Assembly: GCA_016711405.1 (NCBI GenBank)
Contig: JADJSZ010000109.1
Coordinates: 1-64,000, forward strand
DNA length: 64,000 nt
DNA from: Candidatus Hadersleviella danica
GTDB lineage: Bacteria; Chloroflexota; Anaerolineae; Promineifilales; Promineifilaceae
Reading direction: 5' to 3'
Shown: piece by piece, positions 9,614 to 17,232 of the stretch
How the letters are laid out: each line of letters starts with the position of its first letter
Position numbering within the stretch: the first letter of the stretch is position 1
The notes under the pieces: generated by a model
Seen by the model: the letters and a program-made list of their open reading frames with translations, nothing else
What the model was told of the DNA's origin: nothing
The model's database searches: none
Position numbers and translations under genes: made by a program

Positions 9614-10967
9614 AGCCCACCCCCTCGGCGGGGTCACGGCCGCTGAATCCTACCTGAACCAGCACAAAATCTTCGAGATAGCCCATAAAACAGGGGCGCA
9701 AGCCATCCATCCCGGCTACGGCTTTTTGAGCGAAAACGCCGAGTTTGCGGCCAACTGCGCCGCCCACGGCCTCAAATTTATCGGCCCCTCGCCGCAAGCC
9801 ATGCTCGCCTTGGGGAGCAAGGCCAACGCCCGCGAGGTGGCCGTGCGGGCAGGCGTGCCCGTCATCCCCGGCGTGGACGGGGCGGGGCTGAGCGCGGCCG
9901 AATTGGCCCAAGCGGCCGTGCAACTCGGCTACCCCGTCCTCATCAAGGCCAGCGCGGGCGGGGGGGGCAAGGGAATGCGCGTGGTCGAGTGGTCGGGCGA
10001 TTTTATGGATGCGTTGCAGGCGGCGCAGAACGAAGCCCGCAACTCGTTTGGGGATGACCACATCATTGTGGAGAAGTTTTTTGCGGCCATTCACCATGTC
10101 GAGGTGCAGGTGTTGGGGGATGAACACGGCCGCCTGCTCCACCTCTACGAACGGGAATGTTCCATTCAGCGTCGCCACCAAAAAATTATCGAGGAGTCCC
10201 CTTCGCCGACCATTGATGAGGCGACGCGGCAGAAAATGTGCGCGGCGGCCGTGGCCTTGGCCAGCCAAGTCGGCTATGCCAGCGCAGGGACGGTGGAATT
10301 CATGTACACGGGCGAGGGCAAGTTTTACCTGCTGGAGATGAACACCCGCTTGCAAGTCGAGCATCCCATCACCGAGGCGGTGACGGGGGTGGACATTGCC
10401 CAGTGGCAAATTCGCATTGCGGCGGGGGAGCCGCTCGGTTTGCGGCAAGAGGATATTCGCCAGCAGGGGCACGCCATCGAGTGCCGGGTCTATGCGGAAG
10501 ACCCCGCCACCAACTTTTTGCCCTCCACGGGCACGTTGGCGCATGTGCAATGGCCGACGGGCGGCCGTGTGCGCGTAGACGAGGGGGTGGCCACGGGGTC
10601 GGTGGTTTCGCCCTATTACGACCCGATGTTGGCCAAGGTGATTACGTGGGGGCACGGCCGTGCCGAGGCCATCTCGGCCATGCAGGCGGCGTTAACGCAA
10701 ACGGCCGTGCTGGGGGTGACGACGAATATCCCTTACCTGTTGGCCATCTTAGAGGAGGAGCAGTTCCAGCAGGGGCAGACGACGACGCATTATTTGGCGG
10801 AAAAGTTTCCCAATTGGGTGGATGAGGCTCCGCTGGATGAGGAAATTTGGCTGGCCATCGCCGCCTTTGAGGCGTTGCAGGGGCGGGGGGGGGGAACGGC
10901 TGAAGCCGCCACTACGAACGGGTTTAGTGACCCGTGGGCGTTGATTCGGGATTGGCGGAATGTGTAG
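9474..10967 (+). CDS. accC: Biotin carboxylase subunit of an acyl-CoA carboxylase
   Basis: 497 residues. Biotin carboxylase N-domain (1-110; ILVANRGEIA), ATP-grasp domain with the glycine-rich loop at 161-169 (AGGGGKGMR), the HHVEVQ and EMNTRLQVEHPITE active-site motifs (about 215 and 287-300), and the C-domain (GHAIECRVYAEDP). It carboxylates biotin with ATP and bicarbonate. It lacks the fused carrier domain of mammalian-type alpha subunits; a separate carrier follows at 11024. The last residues (about 468-482) are read through a short GGCTGAAGCCG palindromic repeat also seen near 31700 and 41021. The upstream crotonase suggests a methylcrotonyl-CoA (liuD-like) or propionyl-CoA role rather than fatty-acid synthesis. 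No carboxyltransferase gene lies in the window. Confidence 0.88.
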   Translation: MFHKILVANRGEIAKRIFAACRELGVRSVAIYSEADAGAPWLKTADEAHPLGGVTAAESYLNQHKIFEIAHKTGAQAIHPGYGFLSENAEFAANCAAHGLKFIGPSPQAMLALGSKANAREVAVRAGVPVIPGVDGAGLSAAELAQAAVQLGYPVLIKASAGGGGKGMRVVEWSGDFMDALQAAQNEARNSFGDDHIIVEKFFAAIHHVEVQVLGDEHGRLLHLYERECSIQRRHQKIIEESPSPTIDEATRQKMCAAAVALASQVGYASAGTVEFMYTGEGKFYLLEMNTRLQVEHPITEAVTGVDIAQWQIRIAAGEPLGLRQEDIRQQGHAIECRVYAEDPATNFLPSTGTLAHVQWPTGGRVRVDEGVATGSVVSPYYDPMLAKVITWGHGRAEAISAMQAALTQTAVLGVTTNIPYLLAILEEEQFQQGQTTTHYLAEKFPNWVDEAPLDEEIWLAIAAFEALQGRGGGTAEAATTNGFSDPWALIRDWRNV

Positions 10968-11023
10968 GGGCAGGGCTTGTGTTTGTTTCTCTTTGGGCGA
11001 CAATGAACAAGGGGCAATGAACA

Positions 11024-11512
11024 ATGAGCAAAATTAAGTTGGTGGTGCAAAATGAGGAGCAGGAGTTGGATGTGACCAAGCGGGGGGAGCGGTTGGTGGT
11101 GCGGCGGGGGGAGCAGGAGTGGGAGTTGACGGTGCAGGAGGTGAAGGGCGCGGCCGTGACCTTGGAACACAACGGCCGTCTCATCCACTTTGCGGGCACA
11201 CGCGACCCGCACCGCCCCAGCCACCGCCAATTATGGGTCAACGGCCGCACGATTCGCTATGAGCGGATTGAGAAGCGGGGTGGGGGGCAATCGGCCGAAA
11301 AAGGCTCCCTCTCGGCCAGTATTCCGGCCGTGGTTTCGGCCGTGTTGGTGCAGGTGGGGGATGAGGTGCAGGCGGGGGATAAGCTGATTTTGCTCGAATC
11401 CATGAAGATGATTATCCCCATCACCGCCCCCGAGGCGGGCACGGTGCAGGAAATCCGTTGCGCGGTGGGGGATTCGGTTCAGCCGGCCGTGCCGCTCATA
11501 GTGCTGAGTTAA
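11024..11512 (+). CDS. Biotin carboxyl carrier protein (biotin/lipoyl attachment domain)
   Basis: 162 residues. The C-terminal biotinyl domain (about 97-162) carries ESMKM with the biotin-accepting lysine at 128. The N-terminal 90 residues are beta-rich and resemble the linker region of separate acyl-CoA carboxylase carriers. It starts 56 bp after the biotin carboxylase gene, so it is probably the partner carrier. The final codons (VLS then TAA) lie in an AGTGCTGAGT-type repeat. Confidence 0.85.
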   Translation: MSKIKLVVQNEEQELDVTKRGERLVVRRGEQEWELTVQEVKGAAVTLEHNGRLIHFAGTRDPHRPSHRQLWVNGRTIRYERIEKRGGGQSAEKGSLSASIPAVVSAVLVQVGDEVQAGDKLILLESMKMIIPITAPEAGTVQEIRCAVGDSVQPAVPLIVLS

Positions 11513-11636
11513 CAGTGCTGAGTCTACTGAAAAAGGACGAATTACGAAGTACGAAGTACGACATCCCTCGAGTAATTTCGTACCTCGTACTTCGTCCTTT
11601 GTACTTTTTCACCGCACTCAGCACTTCCTACTGTCT
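11505..11636. repeat. Nested intergenic hairpin of AGTGCTGAGT and ACGAAGT words
   Basis: The outer arms carry AGTGCTGAGT/ACTCAGCACT and the inner arms GGACGAATTACGAAGTACGA/TCGTACTTCGTCC, so the array reads as an imperfect long stem-loop. It lies between convergent genes and could end transcription from both sides, although it lacks a clean U-tract. Confidence 0.65.
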
Positions 11637-13181
11637 TTGGCGGTGAGCCAACTCCTCCTCGACGATTTGCACAACCATCCCATCTAGGGATGTGACATCG
11701 TAGCTTCCTTCTTCCACAGTCATATCTGTTTCGGTGCCTGTGGTGCCAGCACCGCCTGCGCCGTAGGTGAGGAAGAGGAATTTGCCGCCTGTGTACTGCG
11801 CTAGTTGGCGGAAGACGTATTCCGCTTGAGGATCGGTGCCACTGCTGGCGATGGCGTAGATTTTAATGCCGCGCTCGGCCGCTTCAACCATCTCGAGGGC
11901 GTAATTCGTCTCTTGGTCTTCGTAGATGAGTTGAGGGGGCGCGTCGGCAATGAGGAAGACGAGACTAATCGTCTCTTCTACGCGCCATTCGGGCACATGA
12001 ATGGCCTTGAACAAACCTTCGTTGAGGTCTTCGGGGTAATCGCCACCGCCAGCGGCCTGCACTTGGAGCAACCCTTCCTCGAAAAAGTTGATGTCGGGGG
12101 TGAACTCGAAGGTGCGGGTGGTGTATTCGTCGCCTCGGTCGCGGTAAACAGTCATGCCATAGCGCACTTCGACGGGTTGCTCGAGGGCGTTGATGCGGCG
12201 GGCGATGGATTGGACGTTGGCGGTCAGTTGGTAGATTTCGTCGGCCATACTGCCCGTGGTGTCAATCAAAAAGTGGATGTCGAGGCGGGTCACGGCCGCT
12301 CCGTCGTTCCCGACAGGGTGGTTGATGACCCAAATGTTGTTAGAACCACCACTGGGCAACGCTAATTCGGTGGTTTGGCCGCCAAACTCGGCGCGGATGA
12401 GGTATTCGGCAGTTTGCTGGTTGGCGGGCAGGGCGCGGGGGAAGAAGTAAGCAAGGCCGTTGCTCATCGTGCGCAATGTTTGCACCACCTCGCCATCCAC
12501 GACGACGCGCAGAACTGCGCCCAACACGGGAAAGCCCGTTGGGTCTAGCACGGTGATTTGGTGGCGTTCGCTGACATCCACGGGCAGAATGGCGGGGCCG
12601 CTGTATTCGCGCTGATAGGTCATGTAGGCATCCCATTGGGCGTTGTCGTCTATGTTGCCTGCGGTCAGTTCGGTGTTGATGGGCAACGATTCCTCGACCA
12701 CTTCCCCAGCGGAGGGGGGGGCAGAAGCTGTGCCCAACGGGGCGGCCGGGGCGGCCGATTCTGGCATTGATTCGGTGGCGGCAAAGCCATCATCGGCCGT
12801 GCCACCGCCCTCGCCTCGCACCGCTTCACTTTCGGCCGAGCCAGCACCGGGCACGGCCGATTCATCTACCCAGCCTGTGCCGTTGGTCGCTTTGGGGCCA
12901 TCGGTGGGGGTATGAGGGCTTCCCCCTTCGCCACTTTCGGTGGCACCTGCGGCCAGCGAACCATCTTCGACCATCACTTCAGTGACCACAACTTCGACTT
13001 CGCGAGTCACTTCAACTTCGACTTCGACCACGGTTTCGGTGCCAGTTTCAACCTCTACCACTTCGGTTTCGGTGACGACGCGGGTGACTTCGACGATTTG
13101 TGGCTCGGCCATGCCGCCACAACTGGCCAATGCGATTAGTAAGAGACTCATTCCCAGCCAAAGAGCGATTTTGCGTTTCAT
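11628..13181 (-). CDS. VWA-domain lipoprotein with acidic low-complexity N-terminal region
   Basis: 517 residues. The lipoprotein signal ends in LIALASC, with Cys21 as the predicted lipidated residue. Residues 28-70 are a Val/Glu/Thr low-complexity stretch (VEVEVEVTREVEVVV). Residues 80-165 are Gly/Ala/Ser/Pro-rich. A carboxypeptidase-regulatory-like beta segment (about 205-275; DPTGFPVLGAVLRVV) precedes a von Willebrand factor A domain (about 300-500) with the MIDAS-like motif DTTGSM at 307-312. VWA domains bind metal ions and mediate protein contacts; here the protein should be anchored outside the membrane. Strong ribosome-binding site AGGAGGCAAG before the ATG. Its partner is unknown. Confidence 0.82.
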   Translation of the reverse strand: MKRKIALWLGMSLLLIALASCGGMAEPQIVEVTRVVTETEVVEVETGTETVVEVEVEVTREVEVVVTEVMVEDGSLAAGATESGEGGSPHTPTDGPKATNGTGWVDESAVPGAGSAESEAVRGEGGGTADDGFAATESMPESAAPAAPLGTASAPPSAGEVVEESLPINTELTAGNIDDNAQWDAYMTYQREYSGPAILPVDVSERHQITVLDPTGFPVLGAVLRVVVDGEVVQTLRTMSNGLAYFFPRALPANQQTAEYLIRAEFGGQTTELALPSGGSNNIWVINHPVGNDGAAVTRLDIHFLIDTTGSMADEIYQLTANVQSIARRINALEQPVEVRYGMTVYRDRGDEYTTRTFEFTPDINFFEEGLLQVQAAGGGDYPEDLNEGLFKAIHVPEWRVEETISLVFLIADAPPQLIYEDQETNYALEMVEAAERGIKIYAIASSGTDPQAEYVFRQLAQYTGGKFLFLTYGAGGAGTTGTETDMTVEEGSYDVTSLDGMVVQIVEEELAHRQRQ

Positions 13182-13284
13182 CTTGCCTCCTGTTTGCGAG
13201 TAAAAAGTAAAATGTAAAAGGTGAGAGGTTCCTGTTTACCCAAACGACGGAGGCGGCCGTTTTGTTTCATGGATGCAAACTGGC

Positions 13285-13322
13285 AAAAAAAGACCCCCAC
13301 TCGGGCGAGTGAGGGCCTTTTC
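13285..13322 (-). terminator. Intrinsic terminator-like hairpin upstream of the VWA lipoprotein gene
   Basis: On the minus strand a GC-rich stem (GGCCCTCACTCG / CGAGTGGGGGTC, one mismatch) is followed by seven Ts. It lies between the NYN gene and the lipoprotein gene, about 100 bp ahead of the latter's start, so it could end a short upstream RNA or act as an attenuator. A run of T on the other side makes it partly bidirectional. Confidence 0.6.
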
Positions 13323-13377
13323 GTCACTTGGGAGTCAGGAGGTAAACTCGCCAGCAACAAACCGACGCGGGTTGTAC

Positions 13378-13472
13378 AAAAACGAGGAGGGGATGCACGT
13401 CCCTAGCTTCGGCCGAGGTGTTCCAGTCGCGTTTCTCTCGTGCCAGTTTGGGGGGAGGGGTTCCTCGTTTTT
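13378..13472 (-). other. Candidate structured RNA element closed by an 11-bp perfect stem
   Basis: AAAAACGAGGA at 13378-13388 and its exact complement at 13462-13472 enclose about 73 bp containing further short inverted pairs (GGGATGCACGTCCC; a CTTCGGCCGAG core). No ORF covers it convincingly. On the minus strand it is followed about 60 bp later by an intrinsic-terminator-like hairpin. I could not match it to a riboswitch or known small RNA. Confidence 0.35.
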
Positions 13473-13559
13473 CTTCCCGACCAAAGCTGTCTATGTTTTA
13501 TCCTGAAAAGATTAGATTCTCAAAAGAAAAACGTTACAGTTTTGTAAGAAACGGGAATT

Positions 13560-13768
13560 TGTCGAATTATTGTCTGGTTTATTCTAAAAGATAGAGGGTA
13601 GAGATAGAGATAGAGGGCCGCTTAGTCGGCCAACTGCTATGTTTCCCTCTATTGTGTAAAGAATTCCTCTACTCGAGTAAGTAGTGAGTAGTGAGTAGTG
13701 AGTAGATTACTACTTCACTATTCACTTTTCATCCGTGAGGATGTGAGCACTCTCATACCCAACTATCT
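13560..13768. repeat. Intergenic array of AGATAG and GTAGTGA words
   Basis: Period-6 (GATAGA) words at about 13585-13616 face inverse copies at 13643-13652 and 13763-13787. Period-7 GTAGTGA words fill 13679-13707. The left end extends into the last codons of the NYN gene, whose stop TAG (13769-13771) is part of the repeat. Confidence 0.65.
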
Positions 13769-14590
13769 CTATCTCCCGTCTCCATCTCTCTTCCCAAACA
13801 CATCCAGCCAGTCGTTAATCTCATCGTTGGAGAGTTTGTCGGTGCTGAATTTTTGTTTGGCGGGGGGTGTTTTGGGTTTAGGAGGCTGGCCGGGTTTCGG
13901 TTTGGGGTCGGCCGCGAGTGTGGGGATGGGGGCGGGGTGATTTTCCAGCCCAGTTTCGGGCACATCGCCAAAGACGGCCAGCCATTCGGATAGCTCTTCT
14001 TGGTTGATGGCGGGTTCTTCTTTGCGTTGCTTGGGCGTGGGGGGTGATGGTGGCACGGCGGGGAGGCGGGTAACGGCGGCGGCCCGCTTTCGGGCACATC
14101 GCCAAAGTAGGCCAACCATTCGGCCACATCTTCGGGGCGAATTTCTGGTTGGGGGAGTGCCCGGGTCGGCGGTGGCTCCGGGGTCGGGCGGGGGGGCGAG
14201 GCGTTCGGCCGCTTCGGCCGCCATGAGCGCGGCAAACTCCTCGGAGAGAACGTAGCCAACGCGACGTTTGCGGGCGGCGGCTAAAATCTCGTTGTCGCTG
14301 GTGATGAGGGTGTACGCTTGGCGGTTTTTGAGGACGCGCAAGGCGCGAATGAGCAAATCATCCGCCTTTTGGCCCTGCCGGGCGTAGTAAACGCGGATAT
14401 TGGGAGCCGTAATGGGCGTGTGCCAACCCCCAAAGTCGCCGCTGTCGAAGAAGAGTTCGATTTGCCGCCTTTTATCGCCCGCCGCCCAATTGTGGAGACG
14501 GCGCACCAACTTCTCCTCGTCGTTGGGGTCGGCGAGTTTAATATCGGGCATTTTGCCGATGAGGTTGTGGCCGTCTATGAGGTAGATCAT
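13769..14590 (-). CDS. NYN-domain (YacP-like) RNase-fold protein with repeated C-terminal WL motifs
   Basis: 273 residues as the open frame stands. The N-terminal 130 residues are a PIN-like NYN domain (LIDGHNLIG at 4-12; FFDSGDFGG near 48-56; TSDNEI near 97), with the acidic residues expected for metal-dependent RNase activity. The middle of the open frame (about 14070-14185) is out of register. A neighbouring frame there encodes VAEWLAYFGDVPESG, so two compensating indels are likely. With these corrected, the tail carries three copies of a short motif: AEWLAYFGDVPESG, SEWLAVFGDVPETG and NDWLDVFG. The last residues (KRDGDGR) are read from an intergenic repeat. It is the last gene of the NurA-HerA cluster, and the adjacent ATPase ends in a related ANDWLF. 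Confidence 0.75.
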   Translation of the reverse strand: MIYLIDGHNLIGKMPDIKLADPNDEEKLVRRLHNWAAGDKRRQIELFFDSGDFGGWHTPITAPNIRVYYARQGQKADDLLIRALRVLKNRQAYTLITSDNEILAAARKRRVGYVLSEEFAALMAAEAAERLAPPPDPGATADPGTPPTRNSPRRCGRMVGLLWRCARKRAAAVTRLPAVPPSPPTPKQRKEEPAINQEELSEWLAVFGDVPETGLENHPAPIPTLAADPKPKPGQPPKPKTPPAKQKFSTDKLSNDEINDWLDVFGKRDGDGR

Positions 14591-14595
14591 GGGAG

Positions 14596-14679
14596 ATTAT
14601 GAGCCTTAAGCCTTAAGCCGTAAGCTGTAAGCCCCAGCGACTAGCTTATGGCTTACGGCTTACGGCTTACAGCTTATGG
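14596..14679. repeat. Intergenic hairpin of TAAGCCG/TAAGCTG heptamers
   Basis: Period-7 words CCTTAAG and CCGTAAGCTGTAAGC face GCTTACGGCTTACGGCTTACAGC. The right arm abuts the stop codon of the ATPase gene. Confidence 0.7.
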
Positions 14680-16389
14680 CTAAAACAGCCAGTCGTTGGC
14701 ATCTTCGACTTGGCTGGTGTTGGGAGGGGTGGATTTGGCGGCCGAGGAGGTTCGTTTCATATCCTCGTAGAATTCATTGTCGTAGCGGCGGGATTTTACG
14801 GGGATGGGCATCTTGACCCCCCAGCCGAGGAGCAACACTTCTTCTTTTTCTTGCAGACGAGCCAACATGCCGCGCAATTGGTCGCGGCCGGCCAAGCCCG
14901 AAAGGACGGCGCGGATGTCATCTTCGTCGCCCAGCCAGCCTGTGATGCGTGTGCCGACTTGGGACATGATTTCATCGTCTATGGCGGACGGCCGCTGGTC
15001 AATAATCAGCAAGGTGACGAAGTATTTGCGCAGTTCGCGGGCGATGATGCCGAACGCTGTTTGCCCCGCAATGTGGGGGGCGAGCAGTTTGTGGGCTTCT
15101 TCGATGGCGATGGTCAGCGGCCGAGGGGCGGGTTTGCCAAAGCTCTTGTGGTCTTCGGTTAGCTTGACCCAATGTTCGCGAATGCGGCGGGTGAGAATGT
15201 TGGTGACGAGCAGGTAATCTAAATCGTTGTCGTATTCGCCGAAGCTGAGGATGACGTGACGGCCGTTTTCGAGTTTGTTGACGATAGATTGGACGGCATC
15301 TCCGCTGGGGCGTTCGACGACATACGCTTTGTCGGCGATTTGTTTGAGGCGGCGGTGCAACGCTTCGGCCGCTTTCTCGTTGATATTGCTTCCCCGCGCC
15401 CAGTAAGCGACAGAGTTGGGGGCGGGCACGCTTTTGCCCGACTCGGGGTCGGTTATGGTCGCGCCGGGGTCGAGGGCGATGAACTGTTTGAACCAATCGC
15501 GGCCGAAATCGCGAATGAGGGCGCCGAGGGTTATGCTGGCCGTGTCGGTTAAATTCAGTTGGGAGGCGATGAGTTCGATATCGGCCGTGGTGAAATCGCT
15601 CATAGCCAACTCCAAAGTAAAATCGGGTTGGTTGCCACGCACTTTGGCCTCCTTGCCAAGGGCGGCCACCTGCACCTTTTGGCCAAAGAGGGAGCGCAAT
15701 CCTTTAACCGACTGCCCTTTATCGGAGTCGAGGTCATCGAAAGCGTATTCGTTGTGCATGTCGAAGACGAGGGCGGCGGCGACATCTTCTTTCATGAGGC
15801 CCGCGAGAACCATGCGGGTGAGGAAGCTCTTGCCCGTACCTGTGGCGCCGAAGATACCACTGGAGCGTTGGACGAGTTTGCGCAAGTCTATGCGGACGGG
15901 GTGGCCTTGTTCGATGGTACGGCCGATTTCAAACATGCCCGCTTTGTCTTCGCCAAAGATTTGGGCGACATCGGCCGCATCGGCCAAGCGGACGGGGGCG
16001 TGGTGGGCGGGCACTGTTTTGACGGGGCGCGGGCCGGGGTTTTCACGGCCGCTTTCCACCCGTTCGCGCCAGTCGAGCAGTTCGGCGGGGTCGTCGGGGC
16101 CTCTATCCATCATCAGGGTGGCGTAGATGTTGAGGGTGGTGTAGAGGGTTTTGCCGAGCAGAGCGGCGCGGAGGGCGGGCTGAAGGCGGTCGCTTTGCTC
16201 GTCGGCAAAGCGGGGGTCGGTGGCGCCGAGTTGCAGGTCGGTGACAAGGCCGTAGAAGCGCCAACGGCCGCTATCGCAGACGACAAAACTGCCTTCTTGC
16301 ACTTGGTCGGCGGGAATGGTGAGCCGCACGCGCAAGCCTTCTTTTAGCCCGCCGCCAACGATGTAGCCGATGTTTGGTGATGTGTCCAT
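14680..16389 (-). CDS. HerA-like hexameric DNA-translocating ATPase (DUF87)
   Basis: 569 residues. An N-terminal HAS-barrel-like region (about 1-90) is followed by a RecA-fold ATPase with Walker A GATGTGKS at 181-188, Walker B region ending in IEEAHKLL (about 425-435), and the arginine-containing segment IIDQRPSAID downstream. In HerA systems the hexamer pumps DNA and works with the NurA nuclease in end resection. A NurA-family gene lies two genes upstream in the same direction (17233-18471), which supports this call over other FtsK/HerA relatives. The C-terminus is a low-complexity tail ending in EDANDWLF, related to the repeated motif of the following NYN protein. Confidence 0.85.
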   Translation of the reverse strand: MDTSPNIGYIVGGGLKEGLRVRLTIPADQVQEGSFVVCDSGRWRFYGLVTDLQLGATDPRFADEQSDRLQPALRAALLGKTLYTTLNIYATLMMDRGPDDPAELLDWRERVESGRENPGPRPVKTVPAHHAPVRLADAADVAQIFGEDKAGMFEIGRTIEQGHPVRIDLRKLVQRSSGIFGATGTGKSFLTRMVLAGLMKEDVAAALVFDMHNEYAFDDLDSDKGQSVKGLRSLFGQKVQVAALGKEAKVRGNQPDFTLELAMSDFTTADIELIASQLNLTDTASITLGALIRDFGRDWFKQFIALDPGATITDPESGKSVPAPNSVAYWARGSNINEKAAEALHRRLKQIADKAYVVERPSGDAVQSIVNKLENGRHVILSFGEYDNDLDYLLVTNILTRRIREHWVKLTEDHKSFGKPAPRPLTIAIEEAHKLLAPHIAGQTAFGIIARELRKYFVTLLIIDQRPSAIDDEIMSQVGTRITGWLGDEDDIRAVLSGLAGRDQLRGMLARLQEKEEVLLLGWGVKMPIPVKSRRYDNEFYEDMKRTSSAAKSTPPNTSQVEDANDWLF

Positions 16390-16474
16390 GTGGTGTGTAT
16401 TGGTGTATTAGTTTATTGGTTTATTGGTGTATGGGAGGCGTAATAGACGGATACACCAATAGACCAATAAACAA
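16390..16474. repeat. Intergenic hairpin of TATTGG/CCAATA words
   Basis: Tandem TTTATTGG/GTGTATTGG words face CACCAATAGACCAATAAAC. Related sequence occurs at 27360-27435 and 55020-55085. Confidence 0.6.
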
Positions 16475-17098
16475 TTAGACAATTTCGGGCAAGGCGGCAC
16501 TAAGCGCTTCCAGCGTGGGGATGAGCAGGTCGTAGTTACTGCGCAGGAGTTCGATGAGTTCGGTGACGGCCGCCATCGCCCAGACTTGGTCACGGCCGCG
16601 TCGTTCGTAGACATCGAGCACATGGGCGACGAGGAGTTGGTCTACGGGCACGCGGTTGAGCGGAGCGCGGAGGACGAGGCGCAGATAGCTGAGCATCCCT
16701 TGGCTGTTGGGTTCGCTAAAACGGCAAATTTCGTCGGGGTCGGTGCAAAGGTGGACGGGGTCGAGGTTGAGGGGCGGCCGTGGGGGGAAACCGTGTTGGA
16801 TGGTTCCGTTGCGGCCGTAACCAATAATCAAGACGCTCATCTCGACGGGCAACATCCTGTTCAGCCGTTGGTCTTCGATAATTTCAGGGCGTGGGCTTTC
16901 CGTCATCACCAGCCGTTGGATGAGTTGGTCGTCGTCTATGAGAATGTCGTAGATGAGACCGTAGATCGCTTCGCGGCCGTTGGGGGCGGCTTTGACCAAA
17001 CTGCCAAAGCCCGGCTCGGTGAGCTGGTTGACGCGGCTCCCAATGGCAAAGCCAGCGGTGCTGGCGCGGAGAACACGGCCGATTTCGGGATTAGTCAT
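16475..17098 (-). CDS. HAS-barrel-like protein in NurA-HerA cluster
   Basis: 207 residues, no enzyme motif recognised. The N-terminus (EIGRVLRASTAGFAIGSRV...) resembles the HAS barrel found at the N-terminus of HerA-type ATPases and some ATP synthase subunits. The rest (about 60-207) is helical and mixed, with IIGYGRNG and VDQLLVAHVLDVYERRG segments. It lies between nurA and herA, all on the same strand, with gaps of 134 and 85 bp. A role as a third subunit or adaptor of the complex is inferred from position only. Confidence 0.6.
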   Translation of the reverse strand: MTNPEIGRVLRASTAGFAIGSRVNQLTEPGFGSLVKAAPNGREAIYGLIYDILIDDDQLIQRLVMTESPRPEIIEDQRLNRMLPVEMSVLIIGYGRNGTIQHGFPPRPPLNLDPVHLCTDPDEICRFSEPNSQGMLSYLRLVLRAPLNRVPVDQLLVAHVLDVYERRGRDQVWAMAAVTELIELLRSNYDLLIPTLEALSAALPEIV

Positions 17099-17232
17099 TT
17101 GTCATTTGTCCTTGGTCATTTGTGGTTGGTTGTTGGAACAACTTGAGTCGTCCATCAGTGCCCTTTGTTCATTGTTCGCACGCGGCAAAAAAAAAAAGCC
17201 CGAATTTGTTGTTTTGCTTCTTTAGGCCTTGC
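17099..17232. repeat. Intergenic gap with GTCATTTG heptamer words
   Basis: The gap contains repeated GTCATTTGTC words and a run of eleven As near 17188. No gene was seen. Confidence 0.5.

Noticed and set aside
9462..10655. Long minus-strand ORF opposite accC
   Set aside because: It mirrors the GC-rich third-position pattern of accC, has no recognised domain, and is fully overlapped by the clear biotin carboxylase.
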